A stretch of DNA of 64,000 nt, taken from positions 9,441,604 to 9,505,603 of the forward strand of contig NC_087190.1 in NCBI RefSeq assembly GCF_035594125.1, in the 5' to 3' direction. Below the pieces are notes generated by a model, which saw only the letters and a list, made by a program, of their open reading frames with translations, was not told where the DNA came from and searched no databases. This DNA comes from Scylla paramamosain. Lineage: Eukaryota > Arthropoda > Malacostraca > Decapoda > Portunidae. Both the position numbers and the translations under genes were made by a program. Of this stretch, positions 11,096-21,210 are shown piece by piece. Position 1 is the stretch's first letter. The number at the start of each line of letters is the position of its first letter.

Positions 11096-11913
11096 GGTGG
11101 ACAGAATAGGGATCTGAGAAAGAAGAAAGTATTATGCAGCGAGGCCGCGGGATGAATGGGGGCATACAGTTAGCAAAATCAGAAGAGTAGTCATCATGAA
11201 AATAGTAGTAGAAGACAGCAACAGATGCAACATTGCAGCGATAAGAAAGAGAGTGAAGACAGTCAGTTAGAGGAGAGGAGTTGATGTGACGAAAAGGTTT
11301 TGATTTCACCCCGTCTAGAAGAGCAGTATAAGTGGAATCCCCCCAGACATGTGAAGCATACTCCATACATGGACGAATAGGGCCCCTGTACAGAGTTAGT
11401 ACAGAGGGGGTGAGAAAAATTGGCAGTGTCTCAGAACGCCTAACTTCATAGAGGCTGTTGTACCTAGAGATGAAATGTGAGGTTTCAGCTTAGATTAAAA
11501 AAAAAAAAAAAAAAGGACAGACCGGGATGTTCAGTGTAGAAGATGGGGAGAGTTGAGTGTCTTTGAAGAAGAGGGGATAGTTGTCTGGAAGATCTTGTCA
11601 AGTTAATAGATAGAGGAATTGAGTTTTTGAGGCACTGAACAATACAAAGTTTGCTCTGCCCCAATCAGAAATTTTAGAGAGATCAGAAGTCAGGCGTTCT
11701 GTGGCTTCCTTGCATGAACTGTTTACTTCCTGAAGGATTGGACAAAGAAGACATGGTATCATCAGCATAGGAGTGGATAGGACAAGAAGTTTGGTTTAGA
11801 AGATCATTCATGAATAATAGGAAGAAAGTGGGTGACAGGATAGAACACTGAGGAACACCATTGTTAATAGATTTAGGAGAACAGTGACCGTCAACCACAG
11901 CAGCAATAGAACG
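11096..11913 (-). mobile_element. Jockey-like LINE copy A, 3' piece
   Basis: The minus strand matches copies B, C and D elsewhere in this window: SINNGVPQCSILSPTFFLLF, then SYADDT, then MEYASHVWG and the post-RT tail. The match begins at about 11095 with GGTGGACAGAATAGG and stops at 11913, where the BEL/Pao LTR begins. The same LINE resumes at 22190. The extreme 3' end (about 100 codons' worth of tail and poly-A) is missing, cut off at the join with the I-like LINE. A T-run interrupts it at about 11495-11512. Confidence 0.88.
11909..11913. repeat. Target site duplication, left of BEL/Pao
   Basis: GAACG directly precedes the TG of the 5' LTR and is repeated at 22190-22194. It is LINE sequence, as seen in the uninterrupted copy D. 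Confidence 0.93.
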
Positions 11914-12753
11914 TGTATTATCACTGTGATGATAGTTAACGGAAGAGGTGATTACCTATGTTTTGTTTTTAATGGCACATCTTTATTGTGTAGCTATTTG
12001 GTGTCTGTTGTATGTAATATCTATTCATTTATTTATATGTCTATTTTTATCCATGTTCTTGGTGGTATACTATATAATCCATGCGTATAATGATGGTTAG
12101 TTGTGGTTTATCACGCATGTCGCTGCGCATTTGTCTTGTTGACTGGGTGGAGAGGTGGCCGCGTGGAGATGGACTAGCATGCCAGACGGCTGTTCGGATT
12201 GTTTGAGCACTAGGCAGGCGTGATGAAGGAAAGTGCAGGTAATGTATCTGAGTGCTGGAGTAAGTGTTATATGATATGTTCTTTAGTGTCATATATTACT
12301 GTTATACATGTACTTGCTAGCATAGAAAACTGTATTGTGTTGCCAGGACCTACAGATGATTTGTAGAGGGTAGTGTGCATGAACCTTGTGTTATTCAGTG
12401 TCTGATTTTTTTTTTTTTTTTTTTTATCCATGTAGGTATAAGTTAGCATAGCGAACTGTATCATGTTGGCAGGACCTACAGGTGATTGGTGGAGGGTAGT
12501 GAACATGGCCCTTATCGTTTTTTCACTAAACTCTCGGAGATTACAACGTGAGTGATATGTTTAGATTTATTGAATGCATATTAAAATTGTGTGAAATATG
12601 TGACTATAATATTACAATCTTCTAGTTTGATGTTGAGGGTCCTTTCTTTATATCTTAGTTTATGCTTTGACCTGGAATGCATATTGACTGTTATAATCTT
12701 CACAAGTTGAAATAAATGACATTACAACGACACCACAAGTTTAGTATTAATCA
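11914..12753 (+). repeat. 5' LTR of BEL/Pao
   Basis: It starts TGTATTATCACTGTGATGAT and ends GTATTAATCA. It aligns along its length with 21380-22189. Differences include the T-run at 12408-12425 and an extra GATTTGTAGAGG... block spacing. No convincing primer-binding site was recognised in the bases after it. Confidence 0.93.
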
Positions 12754-12768
12754 TTTCAACGTTATTCC

Positions 12769-14020
12769 ATGATGGGTAAGGAAGACGAGATTGAGGCGCT
12801 GAAAAGGAAAAGGGCATTGGCCAGGGGCAAGTTCATCAGGAAGGCCAACTTCTTCACCACAGCACACGATGATCAGGCACCTGTCACAGTACTACAGGTT
12901 ATTTATGAAGAGATTGAGTTGGCATTTGAGAATGTTGAAGACATCAGTTATGAACTAATTGAGTTATTTAGCATGAAGAAAAGGATTTAACAGAGGAGGC
13001 TGATTAGTATGTTTCAGAGTTGGAAGCAAGGAAAATTAAATTCAAAATAGATTTGGAAAATGTAAAGTCTGCTCAACAGAATCAGATTTAGCAAGCCTCA
13101 TTATGAACACTACCCAAGAAACTTACTGTGAAAAAACTTGATCCCTCCATTTTTTCTGCTGATTTAAGGGATTTCCCCAACTTTAAAGATGATTATGAGA
13201 GACGAGTTGTGCCCACATATGGACAGGATCCATATGCTTTAAGACAATGTTTGGTAGGTGAGGCATTGCAATCAAAGGGATCAGAGAACAATTACTAAGA
13301 GATGTTCAGCAGGCTAGAACAAAAGTATGGTAACCACAGAAAGATAGTTGACTTGATTATCAGTGATTTGCGTGCATTAAAACCATTGGTAGAGGGTCAT
13401 GATAAAGGATTAATTAAAACTGGAAGTAGCTGAGAGATGCTACCTAGACTTAAAGAAAATTAAATTAGAAGCCGAGATGGATTCCACTAATGTCTTAGGA
13501 CTGGTAGAAAGAGTTTTGCCACACACAGAAAAGAGAATGGGTGGCAATAATGGATGAAGAAGCTGTCAAAAATAAGAATGCCTGCAAATTGAGTTTTAAA
13601 AAGTTATTGGATAACTTATTGACTCAGAAAAGAACTGAATACATGGGATCTGCAGTTAGAAATGTCTAGTACTAGATCAAACATAAACAGTATATCAAAT
13701 GCAGGAGTTCAGGAAACTGATATACAGGCTCTAATCAAAAACATGCATAATAATCAGACAAATATGGAGAGACAGCTACTTAATTACAAAGGCCACTAAC
13801 TGATTTAGCTGGCAATACCAAAAGACCCACAAATGACACCTCAACTCAAGCATCATACAGTTGTTGGTTTCATAAAACCAACACTCATGACACACAGGAC
13901 TGTTATCATTTGAAGTCATTAAGTCATGAAGATAAATTAGATATGCTAAAAAAGAAGGGACTGTGTTACTGTTGCAAAAGTGGTCAACATATGGAACGAG
14001 ATTATACAAGGAGAGGGTTG
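12769..14020 (+). pseudogene. Gag of BEL/Pao
   Basis: The Met at 12770 or 12773 opens a 73-codon frame with EALKRKRALARGKFIRKANF, the typical start of Pao-family Gag proteins, followed by a helical stretch. Related sequence continues in other frames with stops: LDPSIFSADLRDFPNFKDDY and SRLEQKYGNHRKIVDLIISD resemble the capsid part. A degenerate zinc knuckle (CYCCKSGQHMERD) lies near 13965-14005. The protein would package the element RNA. Several stops and frame changes make it non-functional. Confidence 0.75.
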
Positions 14021-14405
14021 TAGTGTAATGATAGGCAACAAAGCTTGTGGCCTGTGGCACCACCCATTATTACATTGGGCACGGGTAAATGGCGTCATGT
14101 ATCACACTAGCAAGATGGTAAATGACCATAAGAGGTCTAGAATAATGCTAATGGTTAGTTCTGTGTACCACAATGGCATCCCTATAACAACCTTGCGGGA
14201 CAGTGGATCAGACATTACATTCATTACCCACTCAATGGCAAAAAAAAGTTAGGATTGACAGGAAGAGACATTCAGATGACCATAATCAAAGTAGGGAATG
14301 TGGTGGAAACCTGTGTCAGCAAGTAGTACACCATTGTTCTAACGGACCGTCTTGGTAAAATATGGCAGATCAAAGCTTACAGCTTGGAGAAAATAACATC
14401 TGATG
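14020..14405 (+). pseudogene. Aspartic protease of BEL/Pao, interrupted by a LINE
   Basis: The frame 13980-14252 ends with TLRDSGSDITFITHSMAKK, the D-S-G active-site motif of BEL/Pao proteases, which usually sits in a GS-D-T-F.. context. The downstream part, translated as IWQIKAYSLEKITSD, runs until about 14405, where the CR1-like insertion begins. The reading resumes near 16437 with SQKLSKILHFQSH. A stop near 14251 also breaks it. Confidence 0.75.
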
Positions 14406-14406
14406 T

Positions 14407-16347
14407 ATGACAATAAGATCACAAAAAAATGACCCTAAATGGATGACTGCTAGGTTAAAGCATTATATAGGGCGTAAGAGAAGTATATATAGGAGATTAA
14501 GGGCAGGTGAAGAAGTTTTAAGGACACAATATAATGAATTAGTTAGAACAGTCAGGAAGTTAACGAGGAAAGCTAAGGAAAATTATGAATCAAAGGTAGC
14601 CAGCCAGGTGAAGACGGACCCCAAGGGATTTTATCAGGTATACAGGACAAAGAATAAGGATACTGTAGGTCCATTAAGGGCAGCAGATGGGGAGCTGGTT
14701 AGTTCTGGGGAGGAGATTAGTAAACTTCTGAATGATTATTTTTTAACTGTCTTCACCCAGGAAAACATGCAGGATATGCCAGATAGTGAACAGGTGTTTA
14801 GAGCAGATGAGAATGAGAAGCTGACAGATATTTCCATAACTAGGGAGATAGTGGAACAGGAGATAGATAGGCTAGAAAAGTTCAAGTCACCAGGACCTGA
14901 TGAAATATATCCCAGAGTACTTAAGGAATGTAAAGAGATTATTAGTGAGCCGTTAGTTTCTGTCTTTAGGAAATCACTGGAGTCGGGTGAGGTACCAGTA
15001 ATGTGGAGGCAGGCTAATGTAGTACCCATCTTTAAGAAAGGAAATAAAACTTTAGCGTCTAATTATAGACCTTTCAGCTTAACTTCAGTTGTAGGTAAAA
15101 TGTTAGAGTCAATAATAGCGAGGAACATTAGGGAACATTTAGACAACCATAACTTGATCAATCAGTCACAGCATGGCTTCACGAAGGGGAAGTCTTGCCT
15201 GACAAACTTGTTAAGTTTTTACAGTAGGGTGTACGAGGCAGTAGATAATGGTGATAGTTATGATATCTTATATCTGGACTTTAGTAAAGCATTTGACAAG
15301 GTACCCCATCAAAGGCTCCTGGGAAAGGTTAGGGCACACGGGATAGATGGGAAGGTGTTAGGCTGGATAGTGTCATGGCTTAGTAACAGGCGACAGAGAG
15401 TAGTAATAAACGGCTCGAAATCCGAGTGGGGTCATGTAATTAGTGGGGTGCCACAGGGATCAGTATTAGGGCCATTGTTATTTCTAATGTATATCAATGA
15501 CTTGGATAGTGGAATTAGTAGTGATGTTAGTAAATTTGCGGATGACACAAAGATAGGTAGATTAATTAGGTCAGAATCGGATGCCATCGCCTTGCAGGCA
15601 GACTTAGATAGAATGAATGAATGGACGGATAGATGGCAAATGCAATTTAATATCAATAAATGCAAAGTGCTTAGCGTAGGTAGAGGAAACCCACACAATA
15701 GGTACACATTAGACAACCAAACTCTGGTAGGTACAGGGTACGAGAAAGATTTAGGAGTTATAGTTAGCTCTGAACTCCGTCTAGGGAAACAATGCATAGA
15801 AGCCAGAAACAAGGCAAATAGGGTACTAGGATTCATTTTTAGGAGTGTTAAAAGTAGAAGGCCGGAAGTAATATTAAAGTTATACTTGGCGCTGGTCAGA
15901 CCTCATCTAGACTACGCGGTACAGTTCTGGTCCCCACATTACAGGAAAGATATAGGTCTATTAGAATCAGTACAGAGGAGAATGACTAAAAGGATACAGG
16001 GGATGAGGAGTATTCCTTATGAGGCGAGGTTGAAGCTGTTAAATTTACATTCTTTAGAGAGACGTAGGTTAAGAGGGGACCTGATAGAAGTCTTTAAGTG
16101 GTATAAGGGTTATAACAAGGGAGATGTAAGCAAAATTCTTAGGATCAGCAACCAGGATAGAACAAGAAATAACGGGTTTAAGCTTGAAAAATTTAGGTTT
16201 AGGAAGGAGATAGGAAAAAATTGGTTCTCAAATAGAGTGGTAGATGAGTGGAACGGACTCAGTAATCATGTAGTTAGTGCTAGGACACTAGAGAGCTTTA
16301 AGAGAAGATTAGACAAGTTTATGGATGGGGATAGCAGATGGAAATAG
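14407..16347 (+). CDS. CR1-like LINE ORF2 fragment: linker, RT and C-terminal domain
   Basis: This is the longest intact frame in the window, 646 codons. It begins in the linker that follows the endonuclease (KHYIGRKRSIYRRL), so the Met at 14407 is accidental. RT motifs follow in order: [77 protein letters not shown] and ARNKANRVLGFI. The FADD catalytic box is intact. The tail has VRPHLDYAVQFWSPHY and LHSLERRRLRGDLIEVFKW, the standard CR1-group C-terminal region. No stop or frameshift is seen, suggesting a recent insertion. It cannot mobilise itself because endonuclease and ORF1 are missing. Confidence 0.95.
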   Translation: MTIRSQKNDPKWMTARLKHYIGRKRSIYRRLRAGEEVLRTQYNELVRTVRKLTRKAKENYESKVASQVKTDPKGFYQVYRTKNKDTVGPLRAADGELVSSGEEISKLLNDYFLTVFTQENMQDMPDSEQVFRADENEKLTDISITREIVEQEIDRLEKFKSPGPDEIYPRVLKECKEIISEPLVSVFRKSLESGEVPVMWRQANVVPIFKKGNKTLASNYRPFSLTSVVGKMLESIIARNIREHLDNHNLINQSQHGFTKGKSCLTNLLSFYSRVYEAVDNGDSYDILYLDFSKAFDKVPHQRLLGKVRAHGIDGKVLGWIVSWLSNRRQRVVINGSKSEWGHVISGVPQGSVLGPLLFLMYINDLDSGISSDVSKFADDTKIGRLIRSESDAIALQADLDRMNEWTDRWQMQFNINKCKVLSVGRGNPHNRYTLDNQTLVGTGYEKDLGVIVSSELRLGKQCIEARNKANRVLGFIFRSVKSRRPEVILKLYLALVRPHLDYAVQFWSPHYRKDIGLLESVQRRMTKRIQGMRSIPYEARLKLLNLHSLERRRLRGDLIEVFKWYKGYNKGDVSKILRISNQDRTRNNGFKLEKFRFRKEIGKNWFSNRVVDEWNGLSNHVVSARTLESFKRRLDKFMDGDSRWK

Positions 16348-16411
16348 GTAGGTGTGTTTCATACAGGGACTGCCACGTGTAAACCTGGTCGCTTCTTGCA
16401 GCTTCCCTTCT

Positions 16412-16435
16412 TTCTTATGTTCTTATGTTCTTATG
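16412..16435 (+). repeat. Octamer tail of the CR1-like LINE
   Basis: Three tandem copies of TTCTTATG end the element. Repeats of this length replace poly-A in CR1-group LINEs. Confidence 0.88.
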
Positions 16436-16439
16436 AGAG

Positions 16440-17800
16440 GTTGATTCACAGAAACTAAGTAAAATTTTGCATTTTCAGTCCCATTTGTTGGTCAGACCTG
16501 TAGACAAGGTGATACGCTCATCGGATCGGATTGTTGTCAGTTACTCCCAAAAGTAGTGAAAACAGTCCACAACCTTCAGTTATTGGAAAACCAATTTGGG
16601 TACTGTGTAAGAGGTAGCATAGATTATGGGAAACATCAAAGCTGTAATAATGTTTACATCACTTTGAATCATGTCACTGCTGGTGTTAAAGATTATGATA
16701 TTGATGATTCTGAGATACCCAGTTTAAAATTTTCCTTAGATAGTGTGCTTGATAGCAATTTGTATCATGGTCATGAAACATGCACTTGCAAACAGGGTAT
16801 TGTAGATGATCACACCATAAAGGAGAAAGGAGAATTGGAATTAATAGAAATAGTTTATGATCAAGCTAACAACTTTTGGGTGGTGAAGTATCCCTGGATG
16901 AAAGACCCCATAAATTTGCCTGATAACTTTCTCCCTGCTGTCCATAGATTGAAAGCAACAGAAAAAAGGTTAATCAAGCTTGTCCCTGAGCACTGTAGAT
17001 TATATAAAGAGCAAATCAATGACATGATTGACAAAGGTGTAGCAAGGAAACTCACAGGGGAAGAAGTCTCATCGTACCAGGGTCCAGTCCACTATTTACA
17101 CCATTATGAAGTTATTAAGCCAGGTTCGTCATTACGCCAGTTAGAATTGTATTTGATTCATCAGCGACTTATCAAAGACATCAACTTAATTCTTATTGGG
17201 CCAAAATACCAGACATTTTAAACTCATTATTGGGTGTGTTATTGAGAATGAGGTAAGAGAAGATAGTTGTAATTGGAGATATTTCAAGAATGTACCATAC
17301 CATTTGGTTAGATGAAAGGGATCAGCATACTCACAGGTTCATCTGGAGGAATCTGGATTTATCTAAATCACCAGAGCATTATGCCTTGACTAGAGTCACA
17401 TTTGGGAATTGACCTAGTGGGATCATATCAACCTTGGCACTCAGAAAAACTGCAGAAAATATGTGGATTAATACCCAGAGGCTGCTCACATGATTATGAA
17501 GAACACATAAGTGGATGATATGATACAATCTGTTTCCAGTGAGAAAGATGCGTCCAAGCTAATCAGGGATGCAGGGTGCATATTATCTACAGGAGGGTTT
17601 GTGGTAAAACACTGGGTGGTCTCGGGAAGTGTTGACAGCTATGGAATTAAGTTGTTAGAGAGTGAGACAGAAAAAGTGCTAGGAATGTTGTGGGATATTA
17701 GGGATGACCATTTCTTTTACAAAATCAAGATAAGCTTTTCTCCAAAATTTAAGATGTTACACACAGAGCCCAATGAATGTATCACTTGGTGAACTAGAAT
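16440..17800 (+). pseudogene. Reverse transcriptase of BEL/Pao, stop in the YVDD box
   Basis: The frame 16556-17221 carries the end of the protease-RT linker, with LLENQFGYCVRGSID, and the N-terminal RT with FLPAVHRLKATEKRL and SYQGPVHYLHHYEVIKPG, characteristic of BEL/Pao. The middle of the RT is broken by stops and frame changes. The catalytic box reads stop-Val-Asp-Asp at 17508-17519: the codon expected for Tyr is TAA. The frame 17511-17792 continues with MIQSVSSEKDASKLIRDAG and LGMLWDIRDDHFFYKI, the BEL/Pao segment after the active site. Confidence 0.88.
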
Positions 17801-18400
17801 ATAAATTTCTAACAGTTCTCATAAGTCTTATTGTACTCGCCAAATAGCATCAATATTTGATCCCTTGGGATTGATACAACCTTTCACTTTATCAGCTAAA
17901 TTGCTCATGAGAGAAATTATCATAAAGAGTGAAAAAGGAGGATCCTATTAATGAAGATTACAGCATGAAATGGAGCAATTATTCTTAAGGAATTGTATAC
18001 TTGAGAAGACTTCGAGATTAGGCAGGCAATCAAACCTAGCGATGCAGTAGGGAATCCAAGCTTGATTATCTTTTCTAATGGTTCTAAGCATGCTTATGGA
18101 GCTGTTGCATATTGTCGTTTTTCGACACTATCTGGAAATTATGAAACTGTTCTCATAGTAGCTAAGAGTAAGATTACCCTAGCTAAACAGGTCACTATAC
18201 CTAGGGTTGAATTGTGTGCTGCCATGTTATCATGTCGTCTATGGGAGATAATACAGCATGAATTGGACTGGCAGTTTGGGTCTCTTTATCACCTGGTGGA
18301 CTCTGCTATAGTAAAGGATCAAATTCAGAAGGATTCCGATAAATCAAAATCATACATGGAAACGAGAATCACTGAGACACTGAGAAAATAAAATCCCAGT
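17800..18400 (+). pseudogene. RNase H region of BEL/Pao
   Basis: After the connection segment (ASIFDPLGLIQPFTLSAKLL, readable at about 17848-17907), the frame 18062-18391 has IIFSNGSKHAYGAVAYCRF and TIPRVELCAAMLSCRL. In relatives the first motif reads FSDGS, so the first catalytic Asp is Asn here. The Glu in RVELCAA is present. The frame ends at a stop at 18389-18391. Confidence 0.82.
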
Positions 18401-18699
18401 GAATGGTAGTAGATTAGATCTGAAATTAATCCCACTGACATGTTAACACATCCAGTGACTACTCAGCAAATGGGTGGTAACTCAGTATGGCAGAATGGCC
18501 CAGAATTTTTTAAGTTATCTATTAAAAAATGGCCTGTAAAGCAAACCACTGAAACAGAATTGCCAGACACGACTGGTCAAACATTAGCATGTGAGATTGA
18601 ATCGACAGTTCTGCATAATGACAAAACACCTCCTGACATTATTTTTTTTTTTTTCAACTTGAATAGGTTCAAAAGCACACAAAATTGTTCAGGTCACCA

Positions 18700-20055
18700 G
18701 TAGGGTAATGGCAGTAATAAAGGCAAAATCGTTTCTGGCAACTGCTAAAAATATCACTAGTCAAGACATGCAAGAAGCTGAAAGGCTTTGGAAGTACAGA
18801 GAGAATACTCAAGGGATTGGCCTAAGAGGTTTGTAAAACTAGGGCCTGCAATCGACAAGGATGGCATAATCACGTTAGGGAACAGAATTAAATCATTGCT
18901 TAGGAAGAACTGAAATAATGATACATATATGCTCTTGTCTCCCAGGCATAGGTTTACATACTTGTATGTATTTCATTTACATCATATTGATCATGCTGGA
19001 GTAGATACAACTATTGCTAAATTACAGAGGAAATTTTGGGTATCTGGTGTATGTAAGATTGTGAAATCTTGTAAAAAGACTGTCACCCAAGTGTGAAGGT
19101 CAGAAAATGGGTGAATTATTAGAGGAAAGGCTTAAGCCATCGCCACCATTTTACCACACGGCTTGTGATATATTTGGCCCTTTCAGAATTCGTGATGCAG
19201 TTAAGCGTAGAACCTTTGGCAAGGCTTATGGAATAATATTCATTTGTTTGTCCACCAGAAGTGTTTACTTAGACTTACTGGAGGGTTATGACACATAGAG
19301 CTTTCTGATGCTTTTCAGACAATTCGTGTCCATAAGGGGCTACCCCTGCAGTATGTATTCAGATAGAGGTCCTCAGTTTGTGTCAGCTGAAAAGGAGATC
19401 AAACAAATGTTTGGTGAATTGGATTTAAGCAATATCCGCAATTTTGGTAGAGACAAAGGTATGGAGTAGATATTCACTAAATCATCAGACGCCTCTTGGC
19501 AGAATGGCATAAGTTAGGCTTTGATCAAGAGTGTAAAGAGAGCTTTGAATGTGTCGATAGGGGAAAACATGTTGTCATTTGCTGGATTACAGACTGTGCT
19601 GTTTGAGGTAGCCAACCTACTTAATGAACGTCCAATAGGACTTAAACCGTGATCAGATGTGAACGCTGGAAGTTTGCTGTTTGAGGTAGCCAACCTATTT
19701 AATGAACGTCCAATAGGACTTAAACCATGATCAGATGTGAACGCTGGAAGTTATCTATGTCCAAATGAACTTCTGTTAGGTCGAGCATCTAACCATGCTC
19801 CAGTAGGTGTGTGGTTAGAAGGGGATACTAACAAAAGAATGGATTTCGTAAGTAATATTGTAACAGCATTTTGGAGGAAGTGGCAACGGGACTTCTTCCC
19901 CAGTCTTGTAGTACAGCAAAAATGGCATACTGCTAAAAGAAATGTAATTACAGGTGATTTGATGTTGGTACAAGACAGCAATGCTGTAAGAGGGGTTTGG
20001 AGGTTAGCACAGGTTGATGCAACACAGACTGGGCGTGATGGGTTGGTAAGAGATT
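18700..20055 (+). pseudogene. Integrase of BEL/Pao, interrupted at its end
   Basis: The zinc-binding N-terminus reads HLHHIDHAGVDTTIAKLQRK near 18980-19030. The core frame 19107-19298 has YHTACDIFGPFRIRD and IIFICLSTRSVYLDLLEGYD, giving the first Asp region. After a stop, YSDRGPQFVSAEKEI near 19357-19401 has the second Asp. The last frame (19737-20057) has CPNELLLGRASNHAPVGVW and NVITGDLMLVQDSNAVRGVW, typical of the BEL/Pao integrase C-terminus. A 78-bp duplication lies at 19599-19754. The inverted-repeat transposon cuts the gene at 20056; the remainder is at 21245-21355. Confidence 0.88.
19599..19752 (+). repeat. 78-bp tandem duplication in BEL/Pao integrase
   Basis: Two head-to-tail copies, 19599-19676 and 19677-19752, differ at very few positions (for example CTACTTAAT against CTATTTAAT, and CCGTGA against CCATGA). 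The unit is 26 codons, so the frame is kept. Both copies contain the same in-frame TGA. Confidence 0.93.
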
Positions 20056-20089
20056 AATTGAGGCGCGCGGCGCAACAACGACGTAACCG
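20056..20089. repeat. Left terminal inverted repeat
   Basis: It is the exact reverse complement of 21211-21244 over all 34 bases, with a core GCGCAACAACGACGTAACC. Confidence 0.95.
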
Positions 20090-20251
20090 TGAAATTTGAG
20101 ATTTCGTGTTTTTGCCTGCTCCGTGTGGTAGAAGGGTGTAAAAGTCTCGTGGTGATGTCGGCCAAGTCATATTCGACCATCTAAGCACCCGTACCAAGGC
20201 TCAAAGTCGAGCGTAGTGCGGAGAAAATTTCTCTGGACTAACATCTCGAAA

Positions 20252-20273
20252 GCGGTACAACAACGACGCAACC
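20252..20273 (+). repeat. Internal copy of the terminal-repeat core
   Basis: GTACAACAACGACGCAACC closely matches the terminal core GCGCAACAACGACGTAACC in direct orientation, about 190 bp inside the left end. It could be a subterminal transposase-binding site. Confidence 0.7.
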
Positions 20274-20288
20274 TGCTCCTCCCAGCCT

Positions 20289-20350
20289 CACGTGCGTATG
20301 GCCAATCAGCGGCGCGGTTGCAACCGCCCGGCGCGGGCGAGCCAATCACA
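20289..20350 (+). promoter_or_regulatory. Promoter-like cluster: E-box and two CCAAT boxes
   Basis: CACGTG lies at 20289-20294, GCCAATCAGC at 20301-20310 and GCCAATCACA at 20341-20350, in a CpG-rich stretch. The two CCAAT boxes have the same orientation and the flanking bases preferred by NF-Y. The first downstream ATG with a plausible exon is 130 bp away. Function is inferred from motifs only. Confidence 0.5.
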
Positions 20351-20479
20351 GCACCGCTGCCATGTTTACCAGCGCCGTTGCCATGGTGACAACACACTCA
20401 CCATGTGCTCATCCACTCTGCCCTTTAACACGCCCGAGCACAGACGCACGCTACCTTTCTCGTGACTCTTTACGCAACT

Positions 20480-20538
20480 ATGGCTACTAGAGTGCAGACG
20501 AAAGTGTCACAGCATCTTGCTGTGGCCACCAGCCTTAC
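20480..20538 (+). CDS. Exon-like short coding start with splice donor, unknown product
   Basis: The ATG at 20480 opens 19 codons plus two bases (MATRVQTKVSQHLAVATSLT as spelled across the splice), ending directly at GTAAGT, a near-perfect metazoan splice donor at 20539-20544. It lies downstream of the CCAAT cluster. This has the form of a first coding exon, possibly of the transposase of the parent element or of a captured host gene. I do not recognise the peptide and see no matching downstream exon, so the rest may be deleted. Chance occurrence is possible because the frame is so short. Confidence 0.35.
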
Positions 20539-21026
20539 GTAAGTTTTTTAAATCCCCAGTCAACCCGACTTAGTGGGTTGAAGGGGGATTTAAAGGGTTG
20601 GTAAATCCGCTAAGGGCATTGCCAGGATCAAACAGACGTATCCTGGTAATCAACTTAACTGTCTCAAGCCAGTGTAAAGGATGAGAGCCAACTATATTCA
20701 TTGAATACAAAAAAAAAAAAAAATTCGTTTCTTCATAATGTTCTTGACATAGCGGCTTTCCATTAATACTTACCAGAATGCATGCACAAACATAAAATTA
20801 TCAGCATTACACACTGTTAGTCATAGCAGGACGTCAAAGTTATGGTAGGAGTAATAACGTGCCGGTAATGAGTAAGTTTTATTTTTTACGCTCGGAAAAA
20901 AATTCATAAAAAATTTATTTATGTACCAATCTTCATGAAACTTTCACCTAATACTATGTGTAATAGGCTCTAACACATTATTAACAAATGAAAACTATCG
21001 GGAAAAAAAATTATTACCTACGGTAT

Positions 21027-21044
21027 ACGCGTTAATTAACGCGT
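21027..21044. repeat. 18-bp perfect palindrome
   Basis: ACGCGTTAATTAACGCGT is its own reverse complement. It lies in the AT-rich part of the inverted-repeat transposon. Confidence 0.9.
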
Positions 21045-21210
21045 AAGTCATCCACCCAAAATCGTCACCTATCACTTCGAAACCTACATCCCCAAACAGA
21101 ACTACCCAAGACCTTTCAAATGATGTATAATACTTACTTATTTAAGGGTATCCTATTGTGCGCAATCAGTGTTTAACTTTGAGCGCGTTTTTCTCAAAAC
21201 TTCCATTTCT

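Larger units (their letters stand above)
14406..16435 (+). mobile_element. CR1-like LINE, 5'-truncated, inserted in BEL/Pao pol
   Basis: The sequence between 14406 and 16435 has no counterpart in BEL/Pao elements and encodes a non-LTR RT. It ends with three copies of an octamer of the form TTCTTATG at 16412-16435. Short octamer repeats at the 3' end are a hallmark of CR1-group LINEs. BEL/Pao protein similarity stops just before it and resumes just after it. The endonuclease and ORF1 are absent, so the copy is 5' truncated. No target duplication is evident, which is common in this group. Confidence 0.9.

Noticed and set aside
20050..20064. TTAA as target duplication of the inverted-repeat transposon (piggyBac or Kolobok type)
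   Set aside because: TTAA occurs on the left only; the right flank is CAATTG. AATT is the only sequence common to both sides.
20167..20397. 76-codon minus-strand frame in the GC-rich head of the inverted-repeat transposon
   Set aside because: GC-rich sequence has few stops by chance. The translation shows no domain and runs against the promoter-like motifs.
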